Source: Hypomyces perniciosus (Eukaryota; Ascomycota; Sordariomycetes; Hypocreales; Hypocreaceae). From it: a stretch of 64,000 nt of DNA. The notes beneath the pieces were generated by a model. That model worked only from the letters and a program-made list of their open reading frames with translations, was not told the DNA's origin and did not search any database. The stretch covers positions 2,108,001 to 2,172,000 of the forward strand of contig SPDT01000005.1 of assembly GCA_008477525.1 (NCBI GenBank), written 5' to 3'. Shown piece by piece: positions 48,098 to 57,389 of the stretch (the first letter of the stretch is position 1; each line of letters starts with the position of its first letter). The translations under genes and the position numbers were made by a program.

Positions 48098-49851
48098 TCA
48101 TTTAGGCGCTTCGAACTCAAGCCTTAGTACCTCGCGTCCCAAGCTGGCCAGCGTATTCACCGGTTGCACGACTGCATACTCGAAGAAGGCGCGCGATTTA
48201 CCACTGCTTGGGTCTCGTCGCCATTCATTAATGAGTGACACCTCTTGCTCCCGACCAGGCAGCTTCTCAATATCATCTAGCATCTCTCGTGCCGTGACAG
48301 CACGGGGTTCAAGCGCGCTGGACTCATCTGGAGTCCACTTCAGCAGCAAGATGGCCAACATTTGGCATAGCGATACCTGGTCGATCCCCTGCAGTGTCTC
48401 TTGGATCTTTTGGTCCAAAGTTGCCTTTGTAGTCACGGTCTTGACCGAACCACTCAATGAAGCCGTCACGAAAGCAGTGTGGGTAAGAGCATTGATTATC
48501 CTGAATACACCATCCAGTCTAGGGGGATAGGCAGGCGAAGGGTATTGATACGCGTTGCAGGCTGTTACAAGGAAACAGCTTGTGACCAACGCAAAGGGTG
48601 GATTTTCTTCCCTGCAGTAAAACCCCGTGATCGAGTGCACAATTTCCGACAGTGGTGTAATAGCCCAAAGGTCTTCCTTAACAAGCCCTGCACAGTCGTT
48701 GTAATATCTTTGCAACAGCCTACGCTGCTCGGGTATCGAATCTATTGTGTCCAGAGAATCCAGGTGGTTGGCTGTTTTGCAATGGAGTTTTGCGGAGGAC
48801 TGCTTGCTGGGAATACTGGTAGCAGGGTGCTCACGGAGTCGTGTGAGATCTGTAACGGGACTGAGGCTATTGGAGCCGATGCCGGGAAAGATGGCGCAGA
48901 CCTGATAGACGTTCAGGTCATCTTTGCAACGAGGACATTGACACTCAAATTTGTAATGAGATAGCGCTTCCCTTCGTGCAGACAGAGGATCTGTGTAAAC
49001 TAGTGACGATAGTAAGCAGGGGGATTGCGGACTTTGGTCTTGCTTCATCATCAAGTTCCTTACATGTGTAAGAGATTTCAATCTCATCACCAGTCTGGAT
49101 GGGGTTCTCCGCCACGAGGATGGCATTTCTTCCGACGAACTGCACCATCGCATTGGGTATGCAAGAGTGGTTTGCCATGGAGAGAGTAGGTTCGAGGAAG
49201 ATGCCAATCGGGCCCAACTTAGTATCGTATCGCTGAAATGAGTTGGTTTGAATCTGCACTTAGTGAGTGAGCACTCTTCCTCTTATGCCAGCCGTCCGAG
49301 TCAAGAGATCCATAGGCTGGAGAATTATCAAGAAGACGAACCTTGCACAGCAACTCAATCGCTCTCTTGACAGTCTGCTCCCCGGTTCCCTTTCCTGCAT
49401 ACTTACAGGCCGCCTTGGCTATCAGCACAAAGTCCTGCCACTTCGGTTCAGCCCTTCTCTCCAGCACATGGCCCTCTAGATCCCGTAAACCTTCCTCGAT
49501 CTCCTTACACAGCAGCGCCTGTATCAGCGCCCTCGCCTGCGTAGGCAATGCCCTCCGCTGGTCCTCATCCTTGATATGCTCCCGTAGGGCTTTGCACTCA
49601 CGCGAGTGCACAACAGACCAGGCGGCGGCCTGGCAGGATGAATCGCAGTAGTACGCAGCGTGACAGCGAGAACAGGCGCGCGGAGAACCTGGGCGGAGGC
49701 AGTATGTGCAGATAGTGGTGAGGTGCTGTATGTCTGGGAGGAGGAGGAGAGGCGTGAAGGAGAGGATGGTTTTGCCGAGTTGGAAGGGCTGTGTTGCGTG
49801 GAGAGTGCGGCCTTTGGTTGGGTGAGGGCGAATTTGGAGGGGAGATGGCAT
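48098..49851 (-). CDS. SET and MYND domain (SMYD-like) protein, 533 aa, three exons
   Basis: Exons are 49851-49342, 49253-49064 and 48999-48098. The introns are 88 and 64 bp, and 1,602 nt closes as 534 codons. The split SET domain begins at the N-terminus (GRTLHATQPFQLGKTILSFT). A MYND zinc finger is inserted at about 48-88 (CTYCLRPGSPRACSRCHAAY). The SET core follows with the NHSC motif in TLSMANHSCIPNAMVQFVGR, then ISYT. The post-SET cysteines are in YKFECQCPRCKDDLN. The C-terminal third is helical. SMYD proteins methylate lysines in histones or cytosolic proteins, but many fungal members are uncharacterised. The post-SET join (ISYTFYTDPLSARREAL) depends on the second intron and reads well. 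A gttcgt donor closes exon 1, the same unusual donor used by its convergent neighbour. Confidence 0.85.
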
Positions 49852-50241
49852 TGTATTTAGTGGAATTTGATGTGTATAGGGACAGAAGATATGTTGAGAT
49901 ATGGTGTAGTGGTGATGTGATGTTGTGATGTTGAATTTTCCAAGTATGAGAAACGCGCATGGCCCGCTAATAGAAAAATCGGTGTGTTTTTACAACACCT
50001 AATACTTCATATGTCGCCTCTCAACCTCACCATAATTAGGCCCTTGACAACAAATTGTGTCCATATCATTCATTGTTTGATGAATTCACAAGGGATGTCT
50101 TGTCTAATTTCAGAAATCAATCACGCTTGTATTCTCAGCTCATTCATTCCATTGCTGACCGAGAGCGAAGCCAATATCCCCATTGTTTAATCAAGTATAA
50201 TACTCCGTACATATGCGCCAGTGGAAAGGAGAAAAGAAAGT
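49852..50241. other. Intergenic: SET-MYND promoter and SIL1 3' flank
   Basis: 390 bp, AT-rich, with one TACTCCGTA at 50201. No gene is seen. Confidence 0.5.
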
Positions 50242-51573
50242 CTACAGCTCTACATGCTTCGGCGTTTCCTTTTCCGCCTTACGCACAGCCTCCAGTCTCT
50301 GATGCAAGTCCCAGCTCCAATGACTCTTGTCGTTTTGATTCGCCTTGACCACCTTTTCAACGTGGTAATCCCAACAACCGTCGTCTATGCGCAGCTCTTC
50401 AGTCTGGCATTTCTCATCGCTCAGCCTCGGCTTGGTAGGCCATTGGCCCAGCTCGGCGCCCATGTCCTCATCCAAGAAGGTGTCGAGCACCAGCTGCCCA
50501 ACCTTTCGCTGAGCTGCGACCCAGCGTTGGGGCTCCTGGATAAGGATCTCCAGAAGCCACTTCATGCCGCCGTTCTCCAAGAAGTCCTTCCTGATCGTCT
50601 TGCTTTTGAGGAGGCCGTTGATGGCGGACACTTGGGTCTTCACTGTTGCCGGTGATGTCTTGGTTAGGTCTACCTCGCTGGGTCGATACTCTGGCAACTT
50701 CCCCAAAGGCTTGAGAACGAAGGTCGAGTAGAAGCGTTCTCGCAGCGGGATGCCGTCTATGGGGCATTTTGTATCCATCAGGCTGGGCCAGATCTTTTCC
50801 ACTTCTTTCAGTGCCGAAGGGTTGTTTGACAAGGCTCCGGACAGAATCGCTGCGGCTAGGTAGTCCCGAGGACTAAGGCCTTCAGAAAGACGATTGGAAT
50901 CCTCGTCCACCATCAGACAAAACAGTGCCTTCAAGACGTCTGGATCCTCCGTAATCTTCAGTCCGTAGTACATGTCATGGGACAACTCCTCTAAATTCTC
51001 CAATACATCATCTAAATCTAGCAGCCGATCTCCCTCGCTGGAACCGGTCTTGAGTATCCTGAATGCCTCTGCAACAGCCGAGGCGTCATCTCGCGGCTCC
51101 TTGATTTTGCCGACAGGGTCGTACTCGGGAGCGCCTTTAGGAACCGGAGGAGTATCCGGCTGCTCCGGATCAACGACCACCACAGCCCGGTCGACAGGAA
51201 GTCCTTCCAGAGCGGGATCAGCTTCATCCGGAACGTTGATCTTGGCTTCCTTGAGTCCCGTCCAGATATTCAACCGGACATGAAGTCCATTCGGCAGTTC
51301 CTGATCATCGTGAACGATCTGGAACTCATCTGTTGGCTGGAAGACCCGAGGGTAACATTCTTCTGGGTTCGATGTGTGACATATCCATTCTGGTTTTTCT
51401 TGCGGTGGTTCGGGGGGTGGGTTTGGGTGGTGTATCACATCTGCTTTTGCTTGTGGTGACGGTTGTGATTTAGAGCTGGAGGCCGATGCAGGCGCGGCTA
51501 GACAGAAAAGGATGCCTAGGATCACCGCAAAGAGGAATGGTAAAGAGCCGGTTCTCAAGCGAACTGGTGCCAT
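50242..51573 (-). CDS. SIL1: Sil1-type nucleotide exchange factor of the ER lumen, 443 aa
   Basis: A single exon with a signal peptide (LPFLFAVILGILFCLAAPAS, cleavage near residue 32). A fungal Sil1 N-terminal block follows (WICHTSNPEECYPRVFQPTD, EFQIVHDDQELPNGLHVRLN, IWTGLKEAKIN). Then come helical armadillo-like repeats (LLDLDDVLENLEELSHDMYY, DYLAAAILSGALSNNPSALK). The protein ends KHVEL, a plausible HDEL-type retrieval signal. Sil1 releases ADP from the Hsp70 BiP/Kar2 and so drives folding and translocation in the ER. Length agrees with yeast Sil1 (421 aa). The four residues HVEL differ from the standard HDEL at the second position, so retention strength is uncertain. The gene is tandem to the SET-MYND gene and is the only clear ER-lumen protein in the window. 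Confidence 0.93.
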   Translation of the reverse strand: MAPVRLRTGSLPFLFAVILGILFCLAAPASASSSKSQPSPQAKADVIHHPNPPPEPPQEKPEWICHTSNPEECYPRVFQPTDEFQIVHDDQELPNGLHVRLNIWTGLKEAKINVPDEADPALEGLPVDRAVVVVDPEQPDTPPVPKGAPEYDPVGKIKEPRDDASAVAEAFRILKTGSSEGDRLLDLDDVLENLEELSHDMYYGLKITEDPDVLKALFCLMVDEDSNRLSEGLSPRDYLAAAILSGALSNNPSALKEVEKIWPSLMDTKCPIDGIPLRERFYSTFVLKPLGKLPEYRPSEVDLTKTSPATVKTQVSAINGLLKSKTIRKDFLENGGMKWLLEILIQEPQRWVAAQRKVGQLVLDTFLDEDMGAELGQWPTKPRLSDEKCQTEELRIDDGCWDYHVEKVVKANQNDKSHWSWDLHQRLEAVRKAEKETPKHVEL

Positions 51574-52449
51574 CTTATCGGGTTTCCCAATGACGGGGTG
51601 GTTGACAAGGAAATGGTAAGGAAGCGCAACTTATCACACAAATGGTGAGTTTTGCAGCATCCACATATGTAACCGCAGGTCTTGTTTGTGCTCTCTCGAA
51701 GAAAAATTGAAGTTGATTAATTAAAATATGGATACCGTCGAAAAAGCGAATGCGCCGTCTTAAATGAGTCAACCCATGAAGAGGACACCTAAGATATCGC
51801 CATCAGGTGGATCTTAGAAGCTCTTAGATGGACAGTTTTCATCACTCAGAGGCGAAATCTGGCTTAATCCAGATTCTGACTCTTGGCGCAAACTCATTGG
51901 TTGGGGTGCTTAGTCATCGTATCTGTCAAAATCAGAGCTGGGAGAACTTGATATCTCTCGTGGACCAGCAAATTGATAATACAACACATTAGTAGCCAAG
52001 TTGCCAAGCAGGAAATGGAATTTGACATTACTAACATACAAAATAAAGATGGACATTGCAAGAGAAGATCTGCCTCGCACAATGTCCCATTCTTGGGGCA
52101 GGTGTCTCATAGCGCAATGGGGCTGGGGATTCTGACAAAGGTCGACGGAGGAACCGCCTGTCTCATTCCAAGCACATTCCACCACTTCTTACTTCTTGCT
52201 CGAAAAAAACCACTCAGAAACGAGAGAGATTACGCCAAGTTGATCGTTGTGAAGCTCCGCCATGTCATTCATTCAAAAGAGAGGTTGGTTTGGTGCTGAT
52301 GAGGTCTATATAAGAGTGTAGAATCTTGTCCGTAGAAGCACATCCCACTTACACCAGCACCAACAACATCTTACTTCATCAGCCCAGTTGTTTCATTTTC
52401 TTCTAAATCTTCTGGTCAAGAATACATATCATCTCAAAATTTCATCAAA
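51574..52449. promoter_or_regulatory. Upstream region of the small secreted protein and of SIL1
   Basis: 876 bp between divergent ATGs. On the plus side a strong-looking promoter is visible: TATATAAG at 52307-52314, then a C/A-rich leader (about 52340-52449) ending ATCAAAATG. Confidence 0.6.
52307..52314 (+). promoter_or_regulatory. TATA box of the small secreted protein gene
   Basis: TATATAAG 136 bp upstream of the ATG is one of the best TATA boxes in the window. It suggests a strongly or conditionally expressed gene. Confidence 0.6.
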
Positions 52450-52662
52450 ATGACTTCTTCGACACTTGTTTCTTTCTACCTTCTCTTCTTCCTGGCCATT
52501 GGCTTACAAGCTATGCCAACAGTCTCATATCACCAAAGGCACATGCACCACCACGCCCGCTTCCATCATGCCCGTGTTGCACGACCTATCAGCACTGGAG
52601 AAGCGGCACAAGAAGCAAAAAATAGCTTCTCAAATGGAAAATCTCGCCAGTGGAAGGATTAA
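52450..52662 (+). CDS. Small secreted His-rich protein, 70 aa
   Basis: The ATG has a good context (AAAATG) behind a TATA box and a long C/A-rich leader. The protein starts with a clear signal peptide (MTSSTLVSFYLLFFLAIGLQ, likely cut after Ala-21). The mature part is His/Arg-rich (MHHHARFHHARVAR) and ends SFSNGKSRQWKD, with no cysteines. An overlapping frame (to 52738) reads LSALEKRHKKQKIASQ and continues to GVIVDDGILHGL, with a Kex2-like KR. I found no intron with consistent phase that joins the signal peptide to it. So the 70-aa product is called, but a frameshift or an unseen intron could give a longer pre-pro-peptide. The function is unknown; it could be a small effector, a metal-binding peptide or a cell-wall peptide. 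Confidence 0.55.
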   Translation: MTSSTLVSFYLLFFLAIGLQAMPTVSYHQRHMHHHARFHHARVARPISTGEAAQEAKNSFSNGKSRQWKD

Positions 52663-53419
52663 CGATACCAACAATTCAGATGCCGACTTGGCAAACAATG
52701 GCGTCATCGTGGACGATGGCATCTTACACGGCTTGTGATGGAGAGTAGTACTTCGTACAACAGCCACAGAAGGCTGGGGTGGGCATGGAACATACTTTCG
52801 GATAGCCAGTTGATGTGCGGGCAACTCAACTAGGCTGTTGGCAGCGCCTCTTTGCGGGATTTTATTTGATGTTTTTATATTGGGGGTTTGTTTGAGTTCA
52901 TTTATTCATTCATACATACATCATTTGTGAAGATACTACCATCAAATTGGAAGAAGATTATTCATAGATACGAGTATGTTCCAGCGCTTAGTCATGATCC
53001 CCAGCACCGTGTTACTGACACGCGGTGCCCCATAAGGCGTTCTGCAGCCCAAGACAGTTCCCGAGCAAACATCGCACGGACCGCCGCCAGTATGGTGAAA
53101 TCCATCCATTATTAGGTCACGCCTCTCCTTTCTCCATGTAGCCATGATGTGTCACGACAGCATCTGCTCTCCATATTAATCAGCACTGAGGCCAACATTT
53201 CGTCTTCTTCGAAAACTGCAAACCCATAATATTGTCCTATTCATTCGTATTGGGACCTTCGGTTGCCGCGGATTGGCATTGTCCGAATGCTACGCTGAAT
53301 TCAGCACGTGCCTCGTCGAGCAGAGCTGAGCACACAGCTCTCCTCATCCCATTGTTCTCATCTTTCTCCAAGCACAACTCCGTCACCCGTTCGAATCCCC
53401 GCCAGATCCATTCCGCACG
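52663..53419. other. Intergenic region between the secreted-protein and glutaredoxin genes
   Basis: 757 bp. It holds the 3' UTR of the small gene and the glutaredoxin promoter. GTTCGAATCCCC at 53389-53400 resembles a tRNA T-loop, but no cloverleaf can be built around it. Confidence 0.5.
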
Positions 53420-54336
53420 ATGCCGTCCCCACGACGATTGCGCCTCCTCATGGTGGCGACTCTCGTCACCGTCGTCCTCATCCTCTTCTACACCTCCGGC
53501 AGGGAACCCGATCACGACACCAGCTTAAAAGACTTTTACCAGAGAACCAAGGACGCCATGGACAGAGGGGTATCACATGGGCAGTCCATCATAAATTCGA
53601 AAACAGGGCAGAGAGCAGGTCACATTCCGGCTGATAAGGACGGCGATGGGGACATTGACGAGGACGACAAGGTTGCGGGACAGCAGCTGCAGGAGCGCTT
53701 GAAAGCTGTCGCTCAAGAGGCCAAGGATAAAGCCAACGAGAAGGGTGGTCTGAAGCCTGATACGCCCAGCAAAGTCATTGGCGTAGGGAGCTCTGCTGAG
53801 GGTCAGGAGAAGAAGGGCAAGAGTGGCGAAGGCACCGTAGCGAAAGAAAAGCCAAAGCCAAAGCCAAAGCCGAAGGCTGAGGAGACCAAGGAGTCTGATG
53901 AGGGGGACGAGGCCGAGGCAGAGTTTAACAAGATCTTGAAGAAGGCACCTGGTACGTCTGGCATGCGAAGTGCAGTCATCTCACCTAATCAACTTTTGTT
54001 GCTGACATTCATGGGCTAGTCATCGTCTTCTCTAAATCCTATTGCCCGTATTCCAAGCGCGCCAAGGGCATCCTTCTCGAGAAATACGCCATCACGCCCG
54101 AACCCTACGTTGTCGAGCTCGACGAGTATCCGATCGGGTCACACCTGCAGGACTATCTTCTCAAAAAGACCGGGCGCAGGACGGTGCCGAATATTCTAGT
54201 CAATGGCGCCAGCATCGGCGGCTCGGACGATATTGTTCAGCTTGACAACGACGACAAGCTTATGGCCAAGGTCCGGGATCTTGGTCGCACGCGCGTCCAA
54301 ATCTCTGAGCGGTTTACTGCTAAACCGCATGATTAG
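53420..54336 (+). CDS. Membrane-anchored glutaredoxin (Grx6/Grx7-like, CPYS active site), 282 aa, two exons
   Basis: Exons are 53420-53951 and 54020-54336. The 68-bp intron (gtacgt...ggctag) has correct phase, and 849 nt is 283 codons. A signal anchor (LLMVATLVTVVLILFYTSG, about 9-27) is followed by a stem of about 150 residues rich in Lys/Glu and Lys-Pro repeats (KPKPKPKPKAEE). A thioredoxin-fold glutaredoxin domain runs from about 178 (VIVFSKSYCPYSKRAKGILL) to TVPNILVNGASIGGSDDI. The active site is CPYS at 186-189. Yeast Grx6/Grx7 are type II membrane proteins of the ER/Golgi lumen that reduce glutathione mixed disulphides, and Grx7 also has CPYS. The stem holds DKDGDGDIDEDD at 72-83, an EF-hand-like calcium loop, which is reported as a finding. 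No damage is seen. Confidence 0.93.
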
Positions 54337-55723
54337 CGGTGATGAGCGGTGATGAGCGATGCATCATTGATGTAGTGTAAGACTTGGGCTCTTCTTGGGT
54401 TTGGGCGAATGATGTACGATTTACGGGGTTTAACAAAAGGGGCTATGGATCATAATTGAGGGCGCGAATGGAGGTTCAGCACGTATATATAGGAGTTTGG
54501 CGTTGATATGGATGTTAGTCATGCCGGGCTTTGGCACATTATGATGGTTTGGCTTGCTAAATATCTTAAGCCAGTAAAGAAAGCGGTCTCTAGCAGCAAC
54601 AATTGGACGTCCTTGGGAAACTGCATGAACTGAGTCAATATCAATTACCATCCATAGCCGAGGTGTAGTAGTAGTATCATCCTCTGCTTCTGATGACTAA
54701 CATGTCGCCTATCGCCTATCGCCTATCACCTACGAAGTAGAAGGGCAATGACGCTACTCCGTACTTTTGCGCAAGTGCACATAGTATACTTCGTATCGCC
54801 ATGGTAGTATCATCACAACACACAAGTGTCTCGCAGATCTTCGCGTCGTGGTTCCAGCAAAAGGCCATGTATTCCCAAAACACTTGCTCGGTCAATTGGC
54901 TTCCAAAACCCTCTCGAATTCTGGTTCGACCAGTCTGAGTGCCGTTTGATGCCACGATATCTTCTGTCTTACTCGTACGTGTGGGTGGCGCCCCCTCCGC
55001 CTCTCGCGCTATCCGTTGTCATGGCATGTTTCCCCGCCATTGCAGGGATTGTGGTAATATGTATCCCGGAGGGCGTTGAAGGATTGAAGGATTAAAGCCT
55101 TGTATTACGGAGTAGACCGATGAAGGAGAGGGACATACATAGGTGGATACTCGGTACTCTGTCCGGTAGGTGTGAACAATGGAGCGACGGTTAATGATAT
55201 CACAAAGTAGCGGAGCAAGAAGTGATTGAGATAAAGAATGTAATATTGTATCTTATCTATGAAGAAACAAGGAATACTAACTAGTACTATCTAACCAGGT
55301 GATGAAGCCATGCCGAAAGAAGAACCGGACTAGGTATTACTGAGCTGAGCTGAGCGGCAAACTGGTCTGGGAACCTTTCTCACTCCTTTTCAGCCCTTTT
55401 CAGCGCCACCCCCTCTCCCTCTCCCCATAGAATTCAAATCTGTCCTCTAACTTTAACCAGTGGCCTTCTCTTTTGCCTCTCAAATCCTCCTCTTACACCA
55501 CGTTTTGAAGAAAACGGGCCGGAATCCTCCCGCCTCCTATTCTCTGGATACTAGTGCGGAGTACGGAGTACTCGTGTTCGCTTGCGGATTGCCTCGGTCA
55601 CCACACCGATCGTCCATCAGCCTCAGCGTCGCATCGAACCTCACAGCCAGTGCCAATCCACCCTCGATCGCATCATCTACTCGGTATATCCATTCATCTG
55701 TATTTCGGGTCTCTTCCACCACA
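54337..55723. other. Intergenic region with three TACGGAGTA words
   Basis: 1.39 kb. It has copies at 54755, 55106 and 55562 and a CGCCTAT tandem repeat at 54705-54727. The minus-strand open frame at 54716-54955 begins at a GTG and is not called. Confidence 0.45.
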
Positions 55724-56011
55724 ATGCGTCGCCCATCCACCTGCTCCGAAACCTCGTCCGTATCCTCCGGCTCAACCGCCTACTCCATCACCAAGGAGAC
55801 GGAGCCGCAGCCGCAGCCGCAACCGTCCCAAAGGCTGCTGGAAGACAAGAGCAAGAAGCGCGGCCTGCGACAAAAGGCACGCGACATGGTGCATGACATG
55901 GGCAAGCCGCCGACTGCGCGCCAGGACGCCAAGGAGGGGAAGCGGACGTTGAATTATGCGCCGCTGGGAGGCATGATGGGCGAGCCGCTGACGAGACCGG
56001 CGAGGGTTTAA
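55724..56011 (+). CDS. Small conserved-looking protein of unknown function, 95 aa
   Basis: I start at the ATG at 55724 (MRRPSTCSETSSVSSGSTAY); the open frame extends upstream only through a GTG. The first half is Ser/Thr-rich with a PQPQPQP run. The second half is a basic helix followed by a motif-like end (GLRQKARDMVHDMGKPPTAR, then RTLNYAPLGGMMGEPL). Short proteins with a Lys/Arg helix and a GKPPTARQDAKEGKRT-like end are familiar in filamentous ascomycetes, but their role is not known to me. No signal peptide or membrane segment is visible. The C/T-rich leader at 55385-55720 supports transcription. Confidence 0.6.
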   Translation: MRRPSTCSETSSVSSGSTAYSITKETEPQPQPQPSQRLLEDKSKKRGLRQKARDMVHDMGKPPTARQDAKEGKRTLNYAPLGGMMGEPLTRPARV

Positions 56012-56413
56012 ACGAAGGAATATGACGAGGAAAAAGAAAGAAGTAGGATTGGAGTGAATTGGAACTGGGTCTGAATGGGAATGGGAATGGGTTCTTGACG
56101 GCGTTTTGCAAGGGTTGGGGTTAGTGCTTTTTGAATACCTATTCTTCTTACTGCCGCAGCGTGTTCGTCTTGTATGTCCTCTTGATTTAAATCTTTTTGT
56201 TGAGGCATATATTTCATTGCGTCAGTAGTAATAACTGTCAGATCTCAGAAGGACCTTGCAAGCTGGCGGTGATACAACAGACAAATGCAAGGGTCTCTCC
56301 CATTTGACAACCTCGCCGTAACGTCAGTGTTACATTGTCAGATATAACTCAATTTTCCGACTTCAACATATTACCAGTATTCTGAGTTATAATAAGTCCA
56401 GTTCTCCACTGTC

Positions 56414-56575
56414 ATGCAGGAGGAGGCCAATGGCCCAGCAGCTGCTGTTGATTCCATGAAAGAAGCATTGATAGGCATTGGATCCCTGCAGAGTTTAGAC
56501 TACAATGTAAGAAAATTCTATGCCGAGCAACAGGATATAAGTAAAGCAATGATAAGCCCTATTCTCAGAGATTAG
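56414..56575 (+). CDS. Possible small protein, 53 aa (unassigned)
   Basis: An ATG frame starts MQEEANGPAAAVDSMKEALI and ends EQQDISKAMISPILRD. The composition is balanced and helix-prone, with no low-complexity run, which is unusual for chance in this AT-rich stretch. No family is recognised and no promoter element is seen. Confidence 0.25.
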   Translation: MQEEANGPAAAVDSMKEALIGIGSLQSLDYNVRKFYAEQQDISKAMISPILRD

Positions 56576-57312
56576 GCAACATTTTTGCTAGTTGTCATGC
56601 TCTGCGTGTTATCATCGCTTTGTAACCCGTATTCACGCATCTAGAGCTTGCCTACATGCGAGGGGAGAGCCACAGTTGTGTTTTGTTACTCGAAGTAGGT
56701 AGTAGTAGTACTAACAAAATGTTAGATAGGAGATTAAGAAAATACGACCGAGTAGTTGGCACTATTCAATAGTTTCATCGGCATGGTGTCATTCTCCTCG
56801 GTGGTTTCCTCCGTGTACGGAGTATTCGGCGCTCAATTCGTTTCGTGACCGAACATTCACACAACTTACCGAAGAGCTCCGGGTCTTGATATTCTAGTTC
56901 GGGTGACGGAATACTTTTCCGAATAGTACATACGCTTCAATAATGTACTCTACGCTGTAATAACATACACACCATGCTAACTACCTAGTACATATTAACG
57001 GCGCTATGCACCGAAATAGTGTCAACAAAAGGGCGAAACGTGTGCACGCGCCAGTAGTAATATCACTTTGTGATTTTACGATTAGTACTCCGTACTCCGT
57101 GCTCCGATCATAGCTCCCTTTTTCTAACCAGAATGGCCGACCATGCGGATTCCGTGTAATGGTTGAAATCCTATATCCCACTCGGGCCATTACAAATACC
57201 TGGTGCCCGAGATCCCTAAATCATTTTTTTGCCATGGGCCAAAGATTGAGAATATTCGCCGACTCCTACCTGCGGGTTCCGGGATGAATTGTTGAACTTC
57301 GTGTTTTTCTTT

Positions 57313-57330
57313 CCCCCCCCCCCCCCCCCC
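57313..57330. repeat. Homopolymer C run (18 bases)
   Basis: A pure C tract 60 bp upstream of the oxidoreductase ATG, so within its promoter or leader. Its length is likely to vary between strains and to be error-prone in assembly. Confidence 0.9.
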
Positions 57331-57389
57331 ACAGAGCATCTTACACGTACTCGTACTTACTCCATAGCACCCCCTCAATCTTGTACACC

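Larger units (their letters stand above)
56012..57389. other. Intergenic region upstream of the oxidoreductase gene
   Basis: 1.38 kb, AT-rich, with TACGGAGTA/TACTCCGTA at 56816 and 57086 and an 18-base C run at 57313-57330 only 60 bp before the gene. A 53-codon ATG frame (56414-56575) is listed separately. Confidence 0.45.

Noticed and set aside
53389..53400. GTTCGAATCCCC resembling a tRNA T-loop
   Set aside because: No acceptor stem, D-arm or anticodon arm can be formed around it, and it abuts the glutaredoxin start codon.
54716..54955. 79-codon minus-strand frame with several cysteines
   Set aside because: It starts at a GTG and runs through a TACTCCGTA word. No splice partner or family was found.
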